64,000 nucleotides of DNA from Riemerella anatipestifer (GCF_009663465.1 NZ_QXHU01000002.1:124001-188000), one strand, 5' to 3'; positions 25,039 through 33,174 are shown, numbered from the stretch's first letter. Notes: generated by a model not told the origin, from the letters alone. Program-made: numbers and translations.

Positions 25039-25884
25039 ATGTCAAATGAAAATTTAGGGTACAATCCAAGTTTGGATGAGATTGTATTTGAAAACAGAAA
25101 TAAGGCCTATGGTGCTTATGATTTAAGACAGAGCTATAAGAGTATTCTTACAAGGTCTATGATTATAGGTACTACTTTGTTCTGTTTAGCTGCGGCTACT
25201 CCGTTTATTGTTATGAAAATTAAACAGCTAACGGCACCGCCTAAACAAGAAGTAGAGGCTAATCTTATGGAGATTCTTCCTGAAGAAGAACCTATTTTAG
25301 AACAACCGAAGGAGGAAACTCCACCACCGCCACCGCCACCGAAAGTGGAAGAGGAGAAGGTGGAAATTATACAGAATGTAGTTCCTGAACCAGTAAAGGC
25401 TCCTAAGGTAGAAACCCCACCACCACCGATATCCAAGCAGTTGGAAACGACTACAGGTCTGATAAATCAAGAGGGGGTTAAGAAGCCTTCCTATTCTCCA
25501 CCGCCACCACCACCTTCTACAGGAAAAGGAACAACGGTAGAGGTGAAGCCTCAGGTGAGTACTACTGAAGTATATACAACGGTAGACCAAGAAGCTGAAT
25601 TCTCGGGAGGAGGTCTTAACGGATTTAGAAGCGCTTTCCAAGAGTCTTTTGATACTTCAGTTATGGATGGAGATGAAGGAACTGTTTCTGCAGAGCTCAC
25701 TTTTGTTGTTGAGAGAGATGGCTCCCTTACGCAAGTGAAAGCAATAGGCTCTAATTCTACTTTTAACAAGGAAGCTGAAAGAGCAGCTAAGAGTATAAGA
25801 AAGAAATGGAGTCCAGCGAAAGTAAACGGAGAACCAGTTCGTTCGAGATTTAGAATGCCTGTTAAGATGAATTTTGAATATTAA
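25039..25884 (+). CDS. tonB: TonB-family energy transducer (set 2)
   Basis: Protein of 281 residues starting MSNENLGYNPSLDEIVFENR, a cytoplasmic N-terminus typical of Bacteroidota TonB (the element NKAYGAYDLRQSY follows). One membrane helix lies at about 36-56, then a Glu/Pro-rich periplasmic spacer with poly-Pro runs (about 85-180), then the TonB C-terminal domain (about 200-281; SAELTFVVERDGSLTQVKAI). It should carry energy from ExbB/ExbD to outer-membrane receptors such as the SusC-like protein in this window. A strong terminator follows, yet a -7 box overlaps its end and restarts transcription. Confidence 0.93.
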   Translation: MSNENLGYNPSLDEIVFENRNKAYGAYDLRQSYKSILTRSMIIGTTLFCLAAATPFIVMKIKQLTAPPKQEVEANLMEILPEEEPILEQPKEETPPPPPPPKVEEEKVEIIQNVVPEPVKAPKVETPPPPISKQLETTTGLINQEGVKKPSYSPPPPPPSTGKGTTVEVKPQVSTTEVYTTVDQEAEFSGGGLNGFRSAFQESFDTSVMDGDEGTVSAELTFVVERDGSLTQVKAIGSNSTFNKEAERAAKSIRKKWSPAKVNGEPVRSRFRMPVKMNFEY

Positions 25885-25905
25885 AATTCTGTTAAAATTA
25901 TTATA

Positions 25906-25932
25906 AGAGAAGCTTTGGGGCTTCTCTTTTTT
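25906..25932 (+). terminator. Terminator after tonB
   Basis: AGAGAAGC (25906-25913) and GCTTCTCT (25920-25927) form a perfect stem with a 6-nt loop, followed by TTTTT. Confidence 0.85.
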
Positions 25933-25934
25933 GT

Positions 25935-25942
25935 TATATTTG
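25935..25942 (+). promoter_or_regulatory. TAnnTTTG -7 box very close to a start codon
   Basis: TATATTTG directly follows the T-tract of the tonB terminator and ends only 5 nt before the ATG at 25948, which suggests a leaderless or nearly leaderless transcript for the next two genes. Confidence 0.5.
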
Positions 25943-25947
25943 CTACT

Positions 25948-26142
25948 ATGTTTAATTATTTATCTATTTTGGCAGGAGTTACATATCTCACTTTAGGGGG
26001 AGTAGTATTAGTGTATAAGTTTTTTGTAATTCAGTTAGATGACTATGTTGCCTATCCATTAGGGGTTTTGATGATAATTTATGGTGTCTTTAGATTGTTT
26101 AGGGCAATCTATAATATAAAACAGAGTAAGAAAGATGTATAA
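25948..26142 (+). CDS. Small membrane protein, hypothetical
   Basis: With ATG 25948 the product has 64 residues and two membrane helices (about 4-24 and 33-52). A longer frame from 25915 would begin inside the terminator hairpin and is rejected. The last 8 nt overlap the start of the PstS-like gene, so translation of the two is coupled. The family is not recognised; small two-helix proteins at this place occur in flavobacterial TonB clusters, and a role in assembly of the motor or of the lipoprotein is a guess. Confidence 0.65.
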   Translation: MFNYLSILAGVTYLTLGGVVLVYKFFVIQLDDYVAYPLGVLMIIYGVFRLFRAIYNIKQSKKDV

Positions 26143-27004
26143 AAGAATAGGTTATTTATTATTTCTCTTGGTTGTAATGCTTTCTTGTAAAAAGGGTAAA
26201 GAAGCAGAAAATCCTCAAAAAGGAGAAATTCAGGTGGTAGCAGACCCTTCCTTTAAAAATGTAACGGAGGCTTTGGCAGAGAGGTATATGGCTTTTTATC
26301 CAGAGGCTAAGCTAGATGTTCTTTATAAGAAAGAAGACTCGGCTTTTATAGATTTGCTAGAGGGTAATGCTAGAGTGATAGTGATGTCTAGAGAGCTTAC
26401 AAAAAAAGAAAAGGAAGTTTACAAAGAAAAGGTGGATTTGGAGTATAATCCTGCTAAATTTGCGGGAGATGCTGTGGTCTTTATTGTTCCTAAAAATTCA
26501 AATAGAGAGCATATCAAAGTTTCTGAAATTAAAGAAATGCTCAATTCAGAGTCTAAAAATTTAATATTTGATGGTACTAATGCGAGTAATCTTAACTTTA
26601 TAGCACAAAAGTTTAATGCTAAACCTTCGGCTCTTAAATATTCTATCATTAGAGGGAATGAAAATATTGTAAATAATATAGATAAATTTAGTGACAAAAT
26701 AGGGGTGATAAGCCTTAATACGATAAGTAGAGAGTTTTCTCCAGAGGCTATAGCGCTAAGAGATAAGATAAAGATATTGCCCGTAATAGATGAGGAAGGG
26801 AAGGTATATAAGCCTGAACTCTCAAGCATAAGGAATATGGAGTATCCATTCTCAAGGGTTCTTTACTTTTTGACAAATGAAGGTTTTTTTGGGGTTGGAA
26901 ATGGGTTTATAAGATTTTCTTGTACGCAGATAGGTCAAATAGTGGTTTCTAAGCAAGGGCTGCAACCTTATAATATTTACAAAAGAGAGGTTCAGATGAG
27001 ATAA
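26135..27004 (+). CDS. PstS-like substrate-binding lipoprotein
   Basis: Lipoprotein of 289 residues (lipobox VMLSC, about residue 18) with a periplasmic binding-protein fold of the phosphate-binding PstS type: EIQVVADPSFKNVTEALAER at the start of the domain, VIVMSRELTKKEKEVY in the first lobe, FAGDAVVFIVPKNS at the hinge and GFIRFSCTQIGQIVV close to the end. No pstC, pstA or pstB lies nearby, so it may not feed a classical ABC importer; instead it is linked to the ExbBD-TonB cluster, as in other flavobacteria. The ligand is unknown; phosphate is only the default guess. Confidence 0.8.
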   Translation: MYKRIGYLLFLLVVMLSCKKGKEAENPQKGEIQVVADPSFKNVTEALAERYMAFYPEAKLDVLYKKEDSAFIDLLEGNARVIVMSRELTKKEKEVYKEKVDLEYNPAKFAGDAVVFIVPKNSNREHIKVSEIKEMLNSESKNLIFDGTNASNLNFIAQKFNAKPSALKYSIIRGNENIVNNIDKFSDKIGVISLNTISREFSPEAIALRDKIKILPVIDEEGKVYKPELSSIRNMEYPFSRVLYFLTNEGFFGVGNGFIRFSCTQIGQIVVSKQGLQPYNIYKREVQMR

Positions 27005-27091
27005 AATTCTTATATTAGCAACTCTTTACTTAAAAAATGGCTTAATAATTGTTGGTTACAAATAAACCAAATTATAAACTAAACCTTAAAA

Positions 27092-28750
27092 ATGAAAAAT
27101 ATAAAAATGACAAAGAAAATGGTATTAGGTGCTGCAGCCGCTTTTATGTTCGGTTTTGCAGGTGCACAAACAGTAGAAGAAGGTCTCCAAAATATGGACG
27201 CTCATAAATATGCAAAAGCTAAAGAAGTGTTCAATCAGTTACTTCAAAAATCACCATCTGCTGAAAATTATTTTTATCTAGGTAATATTTATTTAACTCA
27301 ATACGAACCTAATTTTGATAAAGCTAAAGAATATTTTGATAAAGGTTTAGCTCTTGATAAAAAGGCGTATTTAGATAAAATAGGACTTGCATCTATTAAA
27401 TTAGGGAAAGGAAATAAAGCAGCGATTAACGAAATACAGGAAATTGTAAACGATTCTAGAGGTAAAGACCCAGAAGTACTTTTTAGAGCAGGGGAAGCTC
27501 TTACGATATTTGAGGGGAATAATGCGCCAGATTTGGCTGTAGAATTTATTAGTCAAGCTATAGAAAAAGCAGAAAAGAAAGGTAATGTACCTGCTAATTA
27601 TTATTATTCGTTAGGAGATGCTTATCGTCTTAAAAAAGATGCTGGAAAGGCAATGTCTGCTTATGATAAAGCAGCAGTAGTAGCTAGAAATAAAGCCTCC
27701 GTATTCACTAGAATGGCGACCTTGTGGATGGCTGCTAATCAATGGCAATTAGCAACAGATAATCTTAATAAAGCTATAGCGGTAGATCCTACTTATGCTC
27801 CAGCCTATAAGGCTCTTGCTAATTATAATATAAGGTACCAGAAGCATGATATGGCGGCAAATAATTTATTAAACTATCTTAAATATGCAGATGAGGATCC
27901 TGTAACTATGTTGGAGGTATCTAAGCTTTATTTTGCAAATGGAAACTATACAGAATCTAGAGAAGTTTTAGATAAGGTTTTTAATAAAGTTGAAGATGTC
28001 ATTAAGTACAAGCTCAATGCTTATCTCTTATACGGAGAGCAAAAATATGATGAAGCTAAACAAAACTTAGACACATTTATCTCTAAGGCAGATGCGTCTA
28101 GAGTATTGCCTGCAGATCAAGGTTTATTGGGGCTTATCTATGCAGGGCAAGCTCATAAAGCACAGGATGAAGCTACAAAAGCTAATCTTATGAAAATGTC
28201 TAGTGAAAAAGTGGCAATAGCAAAAGCTGCAAAAGATGAAACTATGCAATGGGACGCAGAGCTAGGTAAAATTATGGCAGGGGGAATTGATCTTAAAAAG
28301 GCGGCAGAAGCAGGACCTACTAATCCAGAAATAGAAGCTTTAAAGAAAACTGTTGCGGCAGATCCTAAGAATACAGACAATATTTACAAGTTAGCAATAG
28401 CCTATCAGGAAGCTAAAAATTGGAATGGTGCTGTCTATACTTGGCAAAATATGATTGATCTAATTCCTGATTGGGCTCCAGCCTATTATAGCCAAGGATA
28501 TGCTTATCAACAAGCGGGGAACAATGAGTTAGCTAAAATTTCTTACCAAGCTTATATTGATAATATGGTTAAAAAGTCATTAGAAGAACAAATGCAGAGT
28601 AAAGAAACACTTTCCTATGCTTATTTTGCGGTGGCTTATTTAGAAAAAGATAAAAATAGAGAGAAGGCTAAAGAGTATGCATTAAAGTCAGTTCAGTTAA
28701 ACCCTGATTATAAAGATGCTCAAAATTTATTGAAATTACTTAACCAGTAG
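27092..28750 (+). CDS. Exported TPR-repeat protein
   Basis: The 552-residue protein has a signal peptide (about 1-25, ending GFAGAQ) followed by tetratricopeptide repeats along its whole length (for example KAKEVFNQLLQKSPSAENYF, AMSAYDKAAVVARNKASVF and GAVYTWQNMIDLIPDWAPAY). It should act as a periplasmic scaffold. It closes the TonB cluster, 87 nt after the PstS-like gene, and is followed by a strong terminator. Direct interaction with TonB or the lipoprotein is plausible but not shown by sequence. Confidence 0.88.
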   Translation: MKNIKMTKKMVLGAAAAFMFGFAGAQTVEEGLQNMDAHKYAKAKEVFNQLLQKSPSAENYFYLGNIYLTQYEPNFDKAKEYFDKGLALDKKAYLDKIGLASIKLGKGNKAAINEIQEIVNDSRGKDPEVLFRAGEALTIFEGNNAPDLAVEFISQAIEKAEKKGNVPANYYYSLGDAYRLKKDAGKAMSAYDKAAVVARNKASVFTRMATLWMAANQWQLATDNLNKAIAVDPTYAPAYKALANYNIRYQKHDMAANNLLNYLKYADEDPVTMLEVSKLYFANGNYTESREVLDKVFNKVEDVIKYKLNAYLLYGEQKYDEAKQNLDTFISKADASRVLPADQGLLGLIYAGQAHKAQDEATKANLMKMSSEKVAIAKAAKDETMQWDAELGKIMAGGIDLKKAAEAGPTNPEIEALKKTVAADPKNTDNIYKLAIAYQEAKNWNGAVYTWQNMIDLIPDWAPAYYSQGYAYQQAGNNELAKISYQAYIDNMVKKSLEEQMQSKETLSYAYFAVAYLEKDKNREKAKEYALKSVQLNPDYKDAQNLLKLLNQ

Positions 28751-28778
28751 AGTTTATTTTATATTTAATTGATGATAA

Positions 28779-28812
28779 AATAAGAGTTTCTTAAGAAGCT
28801 CTTATTTTTTTT
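28779..28812 (+). terminator. Terminator after the TPR gene
   Basis: A 12-bp stem (AATAAGAGTTTC at 28779-28790 with GAAGCTCTTATT at 28795-28806, one G-U pair) has a TTAA loop and a run of T residues. Confidence 0.9.
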
Positions 28813-28826
28813 AGAATAAAAACTTC

Positions 28827-28834
28827 TATATTTG
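28827..28834 (+). promoter_or_regulatory. -7 box 4 nt before bshB1
   Basis: TATATTTG ends exactly 4 nt before the ATG at 28839. With the start point a few bases downstream of this box, the message would have almost no leader. Confidence 0.5.
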
Positions 28835-28838
28835 TAAT

Positions 28839-29558
28839 ATGAAAGTAGATATTTTAGCCATAGGAGCTCACCCAGACGATGTGGAACTAGGGTGTGGAGG
28901 TACTTTAGCCAAACTTATTTCTCAAGGTAAAACAGTAGCGATAGTAGATTTAACGGAAGGTGAGCTAGGCACTAGAGGAACAAATGAAACTAGAGCTATG
29001 GAAGCCAAAAAAGCATCGGATATTTTAGGAGTTGTGGCAAGGGAAAATTTAGGTATGAAAGATGGTTTTCTTTGTAATATAGAGGAATATCAGATGCGTA
29101 TCATAAGAATGGTAAGAAAGTATCAGCCTGAAATTATTTTTGCTAATGCGACAGATGATCGCCATCCTGACCATGCAAAAGCGGCAAAATTGGTTTCTGA
29201 TGCTTGTTTTTTATCTGGGTTGGCTAAGATTGAAACTGTTGAAAATGATGAAGTTCAATTGGTTTGGAGGCCTAAACATATATTTAATTATATACAATGG
29301 AAATCTATAAATCCTGATTTTGTAGTAGATATATCCGACTTTATGAAAAAGAAGATGGAGGCTTGTTTAGCATACGAAACTCAATTTTATAATCCTAGTT
29401 CAGAAGAGCCGATGACTCCTATTTCAACAAAAGAGTTTTTGGAGAGTATTACTTATAGAGCTCAAGACTTAGGCAGGCTTTCAGGGGTATCCTATGCGGA
29501 AGGCTTTACTTCTCAAAAACTAATGGCTTTTAAAAATTTTGACTCTATAATTTTGTAA
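28839..29558 (+). CDS. bshB1: Bacillithiol biosynthesis deacetylase BshB1
   Basis: PIG-L/LmbE-family zinc deacetylase of 239 residues. The metal-binding motif AHPDDVELGCGG (His11, Asp13, Asp14) and a later HPDH (about 108-111) supply the ligands and catalytic residues. It removes acetate from GlcNAc-malate to give GlcN-malate, the second step of bacillithiol synthesis. The third-step enzyme gene, bshC, lies at 44506-46086. GTRGTNETRAMEAKKAS is typical of the BshB1 branch. Confidence 0.93.
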   Translation: MKVDILAIGAHPDDVELGCGGTLAKLISQGKTVAIVDLTEGELGTRGTNETRAMEAKKASDILGVVARENLGMKDGFLCNIEEYQMRIIRMVRKYQPEIIFANATDDRHPDHAKAAKLVSDACFLSGLAKIETVENDEVQLVWRPKHIFNYIQWKSINPDFVVDISDFMKKKMEACLAYETQFYNPSSEEPMTPISTKEFLESITYRAQDLGRLSGVSYAEGFTSQKLMAFKNFDSIIL

Positions 29559-29582
29559 ATAGATAAAATATTTATACATTTG
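29552..29582 (+). promoter_or_regulatory. Promoter of tRNA-His
   Basis: TTTG (29552-29555), exactly 19 nt, then TACATTTG (29575-29582): a complete Bacteroidota promoter. It overlaps the end of bshB1 and lies 16 nt before the tRNA. Confidence 0.8.
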
Positions 29583-29598
29583 CACCCACAAAATAGAC

Positions 29599-29673
29599 GG
29601 TGACTGTAGCTCAGTTGGTTAGAGCGTCAGATTGTGGTCCTGAAGGTCGCCGGTTCGATCCCGGTCAGTCACC
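29599..29673 (+). tRNA. tRNA-His (GTG)
   Basis: A full cloverleaf is visible. The G at 29599 fits the extra G(-1) of tRNA-His, opposite the discriminator C at 29673. The acceptor stem is GTGACTG / CAGTCAC, the D arm GCTCAGTTGGTTAGAGC, the anticodon loop TTGTGGT with anticodon GTG, and the T arm GCCGG-TTCGATC-CCGGT. The last pair of the anticodon stem is an A-C mismatch. CCA is not encoded. Promoter and terminator flank it, so it is transcribed alone. Confidence 0.93.
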
Positions 29674-29681
29674 CTAAATAA

Positions 29682-29712
29682 AAAAACATCTACATTCTAG
29701 TAGATGTTTTTT
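29682..29712 (+). terminator. Terminator after tRNA-His
   Basis: CATCTAC (29687-29693) and GTAGATG (29700-29706), extended by A-T pairs, with a T-run. It can also serve the convergent DUF3276 gene. Confidence 0.85.
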
Positions 29713-29735
29713 GATTTTAATAGTAAAAACTAATT

Positions 29736-30074
29736 TTAAAACTCTTCGTTGCTATCTAAGGTGTAGTTTCTCCCTTTGAAATCTTTGTCGTGTTTTTCAG
29801 AGATTACATCTTCTCCCTTTTCACTAATAATGAATTCTGATGCTTCATTAAACATTTCAGAGAAATTCTTGAAATCCTCTTTGTAAAGGTAAATTTTGTG
29901 CTTCTCAAATGTAGCCTCACCGCCATCTTGGAAATGCTTCTTGCTTTCGGTAATGGTAAGATAATAATCTCCAGCCTTAGTCTCACGAACATCAAAGAAA
30001 TAGGTTCTTCTTCCTGCTTTTAACACTCTAGTGAAAATTTCATTTTCATTTCGTTTTTCCTTGTAATCACTCAT
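29736..30074 (-). CDS. PUR-family DNA/RNA-binding protein (DUF3276)
   Basis: A 112-residue protein of the DUF3276 family, related to PUR-alpha single-stranded nucleic-acid-binding domains. It has the beta-beta-beta-alpha pattern: IFTRVLKAGRRTYFFDVRET, YYLTITESKKHF, HKIYLYKEDFKNFSEMF. Relatives include the Borrelia regulator BpuR and a Bacteroides protein of known structure. A role as nucleic-acid-binding regulator is likely; targets are unknown. It has its own promoter. Confidence 0.85.
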   Translation of the reverse strand: MSDYKEKRNENEIFTRVLKAGRRTYFFDVRETKAGDYYLTITESKKHFQDGGEATFEKHKIYLYKEDFKNFSEMFNEASEFIISEKGEDVISEKHDKDFKGRNYTLDSNEEF

Positions 30075-30103
30075 TTCATCTATTTTTTAGAAATCTTAGG
30101 TAA

Positions 30104-30134
30104 CAAATATAAAATAATTCTACTAATCAGCAAA
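30104..30134 (-). promoter_or_regulatory. Promoter of the DUF3276 gene
   Basis: On the minus strand TTTG (30131-30134), exactly 19 nt, then TATATTTG (30104-30111), 29 nt before the ATG. Confidence 0.8.
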
Positions 30135-30278
30135 GAATTATTTAAAAACTTTGAATGTAAGGTTTTGGTTTCTGTTAATCAGTTTGTTATGTGTGGGGTG
30201 TTTATTTTGAGGGATTTGTTTTAATGAATTTTTATTTTTTTTTCTGAAACACTAAAATTAGAAGTGATGTGTTGATGA

Positions 30279-31943
30279 CTAATTGATAGGGGAGAGGTAA
30301 AGTGTTTGGTGAGCATTTTTAGCACTAGATGGTCGGTGAGTAATAATGATTCGGGTACATTTCTCACCTAGGTTTTCCAAATTATTTAGAATATTCTCTT
30401 CTGTTTCTGTATCTAGTGCAGATAGGCTGTCGTCGAATATAAGGATATTGGGTTTCTTTATAAGTGCTCTAGCAATACAGATTCTTTGTTTTTGTCCTCC
30501 AGAAAGCATTACCCCTCTTTCTCCAACTATGGTTTGGTATTGGTTTTTAAATTCTATGATGTTTTTGTGAATATCTGCTTTTTTAGCATATTCTTCAATG
30601 ATTTTTGCATTAGAGTTATCTATGGCAAATCCTATATTGTTCTCTATAGTATCAGAAAATAGATAGCTTTCTTGTGGAATGTAGCCTAGAGCATTTCTGT
30701 AAGTATCTAAATTATGTTCTTTTAAATTTATGCCATCTACAAGAATTTCTCCTTCGTCTGGGTCTATCAATCGACAAAGAAGAAGGGCTATGGTAGATTT
30801 TCCGCTGCCTGTTTTTCCCATAATAGCAAGAGATTCGCCAGCATTTACCTTGAAACTGATGTTATCTAAAGCCTTAATACCTGTATTAGGATAGGTATAG
30901 CTTACATTACGAAATTCTATGTCTCCTTTTATGCTATAATGGTTTTTATTTTTGTTAATAATTTCAGATTTTTTATCAAGGAATTCATTAAGCCTTTGCA
31001 TAGAGGCGGCTGCTCTTTGATTTACTGAAGTTACCCAACCTACCATAGAGAAGGGCCATATAAGTATATTGATGTACATAAAGAAATCTGCAATGGCACC
31101 TATGCTCATTTCCCCTTTTATGTATTTTTGTCCCCCAATGTATAGAATAATAATATTGAGTAAACCAATGACTAATAATATTATTGTGAAAAAATAGGCT
31201 TCTGTTTTGGCGAGGTCTAGAGCTTTTTCTTGATAGTGTTTTACTTTAGTATTATAATTCTGCTGAATATACTTTTCTTTGTTAAAAAACTTTATAACTC
31301 TAATACCCGAAAAGCTGTCCTGTACAAATGTAGAAATAGCGGACTGACTTTTCTGCATAATTTTAGATTTTTTGTTGATAATAGAGCTTACTTTATAAAT
31401 GGTAAATGAAAGTACAGGTAAAGGCAGGAGTGTCCAAAGTGTCATTTGTAGGTTAGTCTGGAACATATATATACTTGTGATGATAAGCAGTATCATTAGG
31501 TTGATAACATACATTATCCCAGGACCTAGATACATTCTCACGGCAACGACATCTTCACTTAAACGATTAAGTAAGTCTCCTATAGTGGTTGATTTGTATT
31601 GAGTTAGAGATAGTTTTTCGTATTGACGGTAAATATTGTTCTTTAGCTCGTATTCTATTTTTCTGGAAGCTACAATGATAGTTTGCCTCATCATAAATCT
31701 AAAAATACCAGATAATACAGAAGCTCCTATAATGATACTTCCGTTGATTAAAAGTGTGCGAAAAAGGGTCTCTTTAGTAGTGTCTTTTTGAGATATAACC
31801 TTTTGTATGATATCTATTGTTTTGCCTATAAACTGGATTTGATAGATGGCAAAAAAGTTACTTGCTATAATGAAAAGAATACCCCAAGAAAGAAGTTTCT
31901 TGTGTTTCCAAAAATAAGGGTTAAGTGTTTTTAGTGCATTCAT
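30279..31943 (-). CDS. ABC exporter (membrane domain fused to ATPase), MdlA/YheI-like
   Basis: Half-transporter of 554 residues: six membrane helices in the first 310 residues, then the ATPase. Walker A is GKTGSGKST (about 371-379), the signature LSGGQKQR (about 477-484), the H-loop ITHRPSSA. In the Walker B region ILIFDDSLSALD the usual catalytic Glu is an Asp. That substitution marks the degenerate site of heterodimeric exporters such as MdlA/YheI, so a partner half-transporter is expected, but none is adjacent. The substrate (drug, lipid or peptide) is unknown. A TATTTTTG box lies just upstream on the minus strand. Confidence 0.85.
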   Translation of the reverse strand: MNALKTLNPYFWKHKKLLSWGILFIIASNFFAIYQIQFIGKTIDIIQKVISQKDTTKETLFRTLLINGSIIIGASVLSGIFRFMMRQTIIVASRKIEYELKNNIYRQYEKLSLTQYKSTTIGDLLNRLSEDVVAVRMYLGPGIMYVINLMILLIITSIYMFQTNLQMTLWTLLPLPVLSFTIYKVSSIINKKSKIMQKSQSAISTFVQDSFSGIRVIKFFNKEKYIQQNYNTKVKHYQEKALDLAKTEAYFFTIILLVIGLLNIIILYIGGQKYIKGEMSIGAIADFFMYINILIWPFSMVGWVTSVNQRAAASMQRLNEFLDKKSEIINKNKNHYSIKGDIEFRNVSYTYPNTGIKALDNISFKVNAGESLAIMGKTGSGKSTIALLLCRLIDPDEGEILVDGINLKEHNLDTYRNALGYIPQESYLFSDTIENNIGFAIDNSNAKIIEEYAKKADIHKNIIEFKNQYQTIVGERGVMLSGGQKQRICIARALIKKPNILIFDDSLSALDTETEENILNNLENLGEKCTRIIITHRPSSAKNAHQTLYLSPIN

Positions 31944-31951
31944 TGATGAGG

Positions 31952-31959
31952 CAAAAATA
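31952..31959 (-). promoter_or_regulatory. TAnnTTTG -7 box of the ABC exporter gene
   Basis: TATTTTTG on the minus strand, 8 nt before the ATG at 31943. Confidence 0.45.
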
Positions 31960-32053
31960 GAGAAAATTGATGATAAAATTTTTTAGTCTGAAAACTTATT
32001 TCTGAAAATGAAATATGAATGGTAATGCTGAATCAGTTGTTTGTTATCCTAAA

Positions 32054-32090
32054 TATTCGTAATTTTTTTATTATAAAAAAATTACGAATA
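32054..32090. repeat. Perfect 17-bp inverted repeat
   Basis: TATTCGTAATTTTTTTA (32054-32070) and its exact reverse complement (32074-32090) with a 3-nt loop. It lies between the ABC exporter start and the IS remnant. It may be an operator or a leftover of the element. Confidence 0.7.
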
Positions 32091-32099
32091 AATAACCTA

Positions 32100-32668
32100 A
32101 GTGCAAATTACGAAAGAATTTTTGAGAAATATTAGGTGAACTCATTAGAGAAGACAGTCTAAGTTGAAGGATTTAGAATTGGTAAGCCTTGCACTAACCA
32201 CCAAATTTATGAGAATTGACAGTGAAAAGCACCCTTTCCAAGAAAAGATGAGTAATTCGGAAGTTCTCACCATTATGATTCTTTTTCATCTCAGTGGATT
32301 TAGAACATTTAAACACTTTTACTAGACGGTATTCTTATAAAAGTCTGTGGAAATAAAAGGATTAAGCGTAACAAAGTGTTTAAAGATTTAGCAACAATAA
32401 GTAAATCAACCATGGGCTGGTTCAATGGATTAAAACTTCACATCGTAATCAATGATAAAGGCGGGATTCTAAGCTTCTGCGTTATCCAAGCCAATGTGGA
32501 TGACAGAGAACCTCTTAAAAATGAGAACTTCCTCAAGCAAATATTTGGTGAACTCTTCGGCAACAAAGGATACATCTCCCAGAATTACAACAATTACTTT
32601 TTGTAGGCGAATTTTAGTTCATTACAAGCATAAGAAACAACATAGAAGAATATAAAGAGAAGGTTATT
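32100..32668 (+). pseudogene. Decayed IS982-family transposase
   Basis: Pieces of an IS982-type transposase appear in order but in changing frames: NYERIFEKY, GELIREDSLS, KLKDLELVSLALTTKFM (from about 32159), then KVFKDLATISKSTMGWFNGL and HIVINDKGGILSF with NVDDREPLK (from about 32370), and finally ITSIRNNIEEYKE in another frame near 32616-32660. Several frameshifts and stops are present, and roughly a hundred residues of the middle (between FRTFKHFY and KVCGNKRI) are missing. The element cannot be active. No terminal inverted repeats could be assigned. IS982 elements are common in Riemerella. Confidence 0.75.
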
Positions 32669-32670
32669 TA

Positions 32671-32952
32671 GATGAAGACTCTGAGGTAGATATACCTTAT
32701 TTTACGTAATATTTGTTATCTGAGTTATTATTGACTTTCGATTCCGATTGGAAAGTGGATTATGATGACTTAAGTGGGCTTATTTCCGAGAAAATACAGC
32801 AAGAGTTTGTTATTAAGGATAAAGAAATGTGGCAGATTGTAGAAAAACTAGAAAGAGAATCTGAATTTACAATGCTAAATATTGATACGCAGATGGATAG
32901 ATATTTATTTTTATTTGTAAGGCGTCAGAAAAGGAGAGGGTTTTGGAAATAG
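32671..32952 (+). pseudogene. 3' remnant of an unidentified gene
   Basis: An open frame starts right where the transposase remnant ends (LDEDSEVDIPYFT), meets an in-frame TAA at about 32707-32709, and then runs on for a further 81 codons (LLSELLLTFDSDWKVDYDDL, then KEMWQIVEKLERESEF) to 32952. The two parts read as one sensible acidic protein, so this is probably the 3' end of a gene cut by the IS and then hit by a stop codon. The protein family is not recognised. An independent small gene starting at ATG 32713 is the alternative. Confidence 0.45.
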
Positions 32953-33093
32953 CAAGAAAATTAGATTTTCCTATTGAAGCTCATTTTTAACAAAAGATAA
33001 ACGAAATTTGTTAAAAAGATAAGTGAATTCAGTTAAATATATTTTGAAATAAAGTATTTGAGCTTTTGTTTCAATAAGTTGAGGGTATTATGT

Positions 33094-33124
33094 TTTGTGA
33101 TGTGATAAAAAAACTGTACCTTTG
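33094..33124 (+). promoter_or_regulatory. Promoter of rimP-nusA-infB
   Basis: TTTG (33094-33097), exactly 19 nt, then TACCTTTG (33117-33124). It implies a leader of about 80 nt before rimP. Confidence 0.82.
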
Positions 33125-33149
33125 CGGAGGATTTGCGGGAAATAATGGA

Positions 33150-33174
33150 AAGGCTTTGAAAGAAAGCCTTTTTT
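33150..33174 (+). terminator. Leader terminator (attenuator) upstream of rimP
   Basis: AAGGCTTT (33150-33157) and AAAGCCTT (33163-33170) form a perfect stem with a 5-nt loop, followed by T residues to 33174. It lies between the promoter and the rimP start at 33211, so it can stop transcription before the operon. Regulation is inferred. Confidence 0.7.

Noticed and set aside
25915-25947. Upstream start of the small membrane protein
   Set aside because: It would begin inside the tonB terminator hairpin; the -7 box at 25935 supports ATG 25948.
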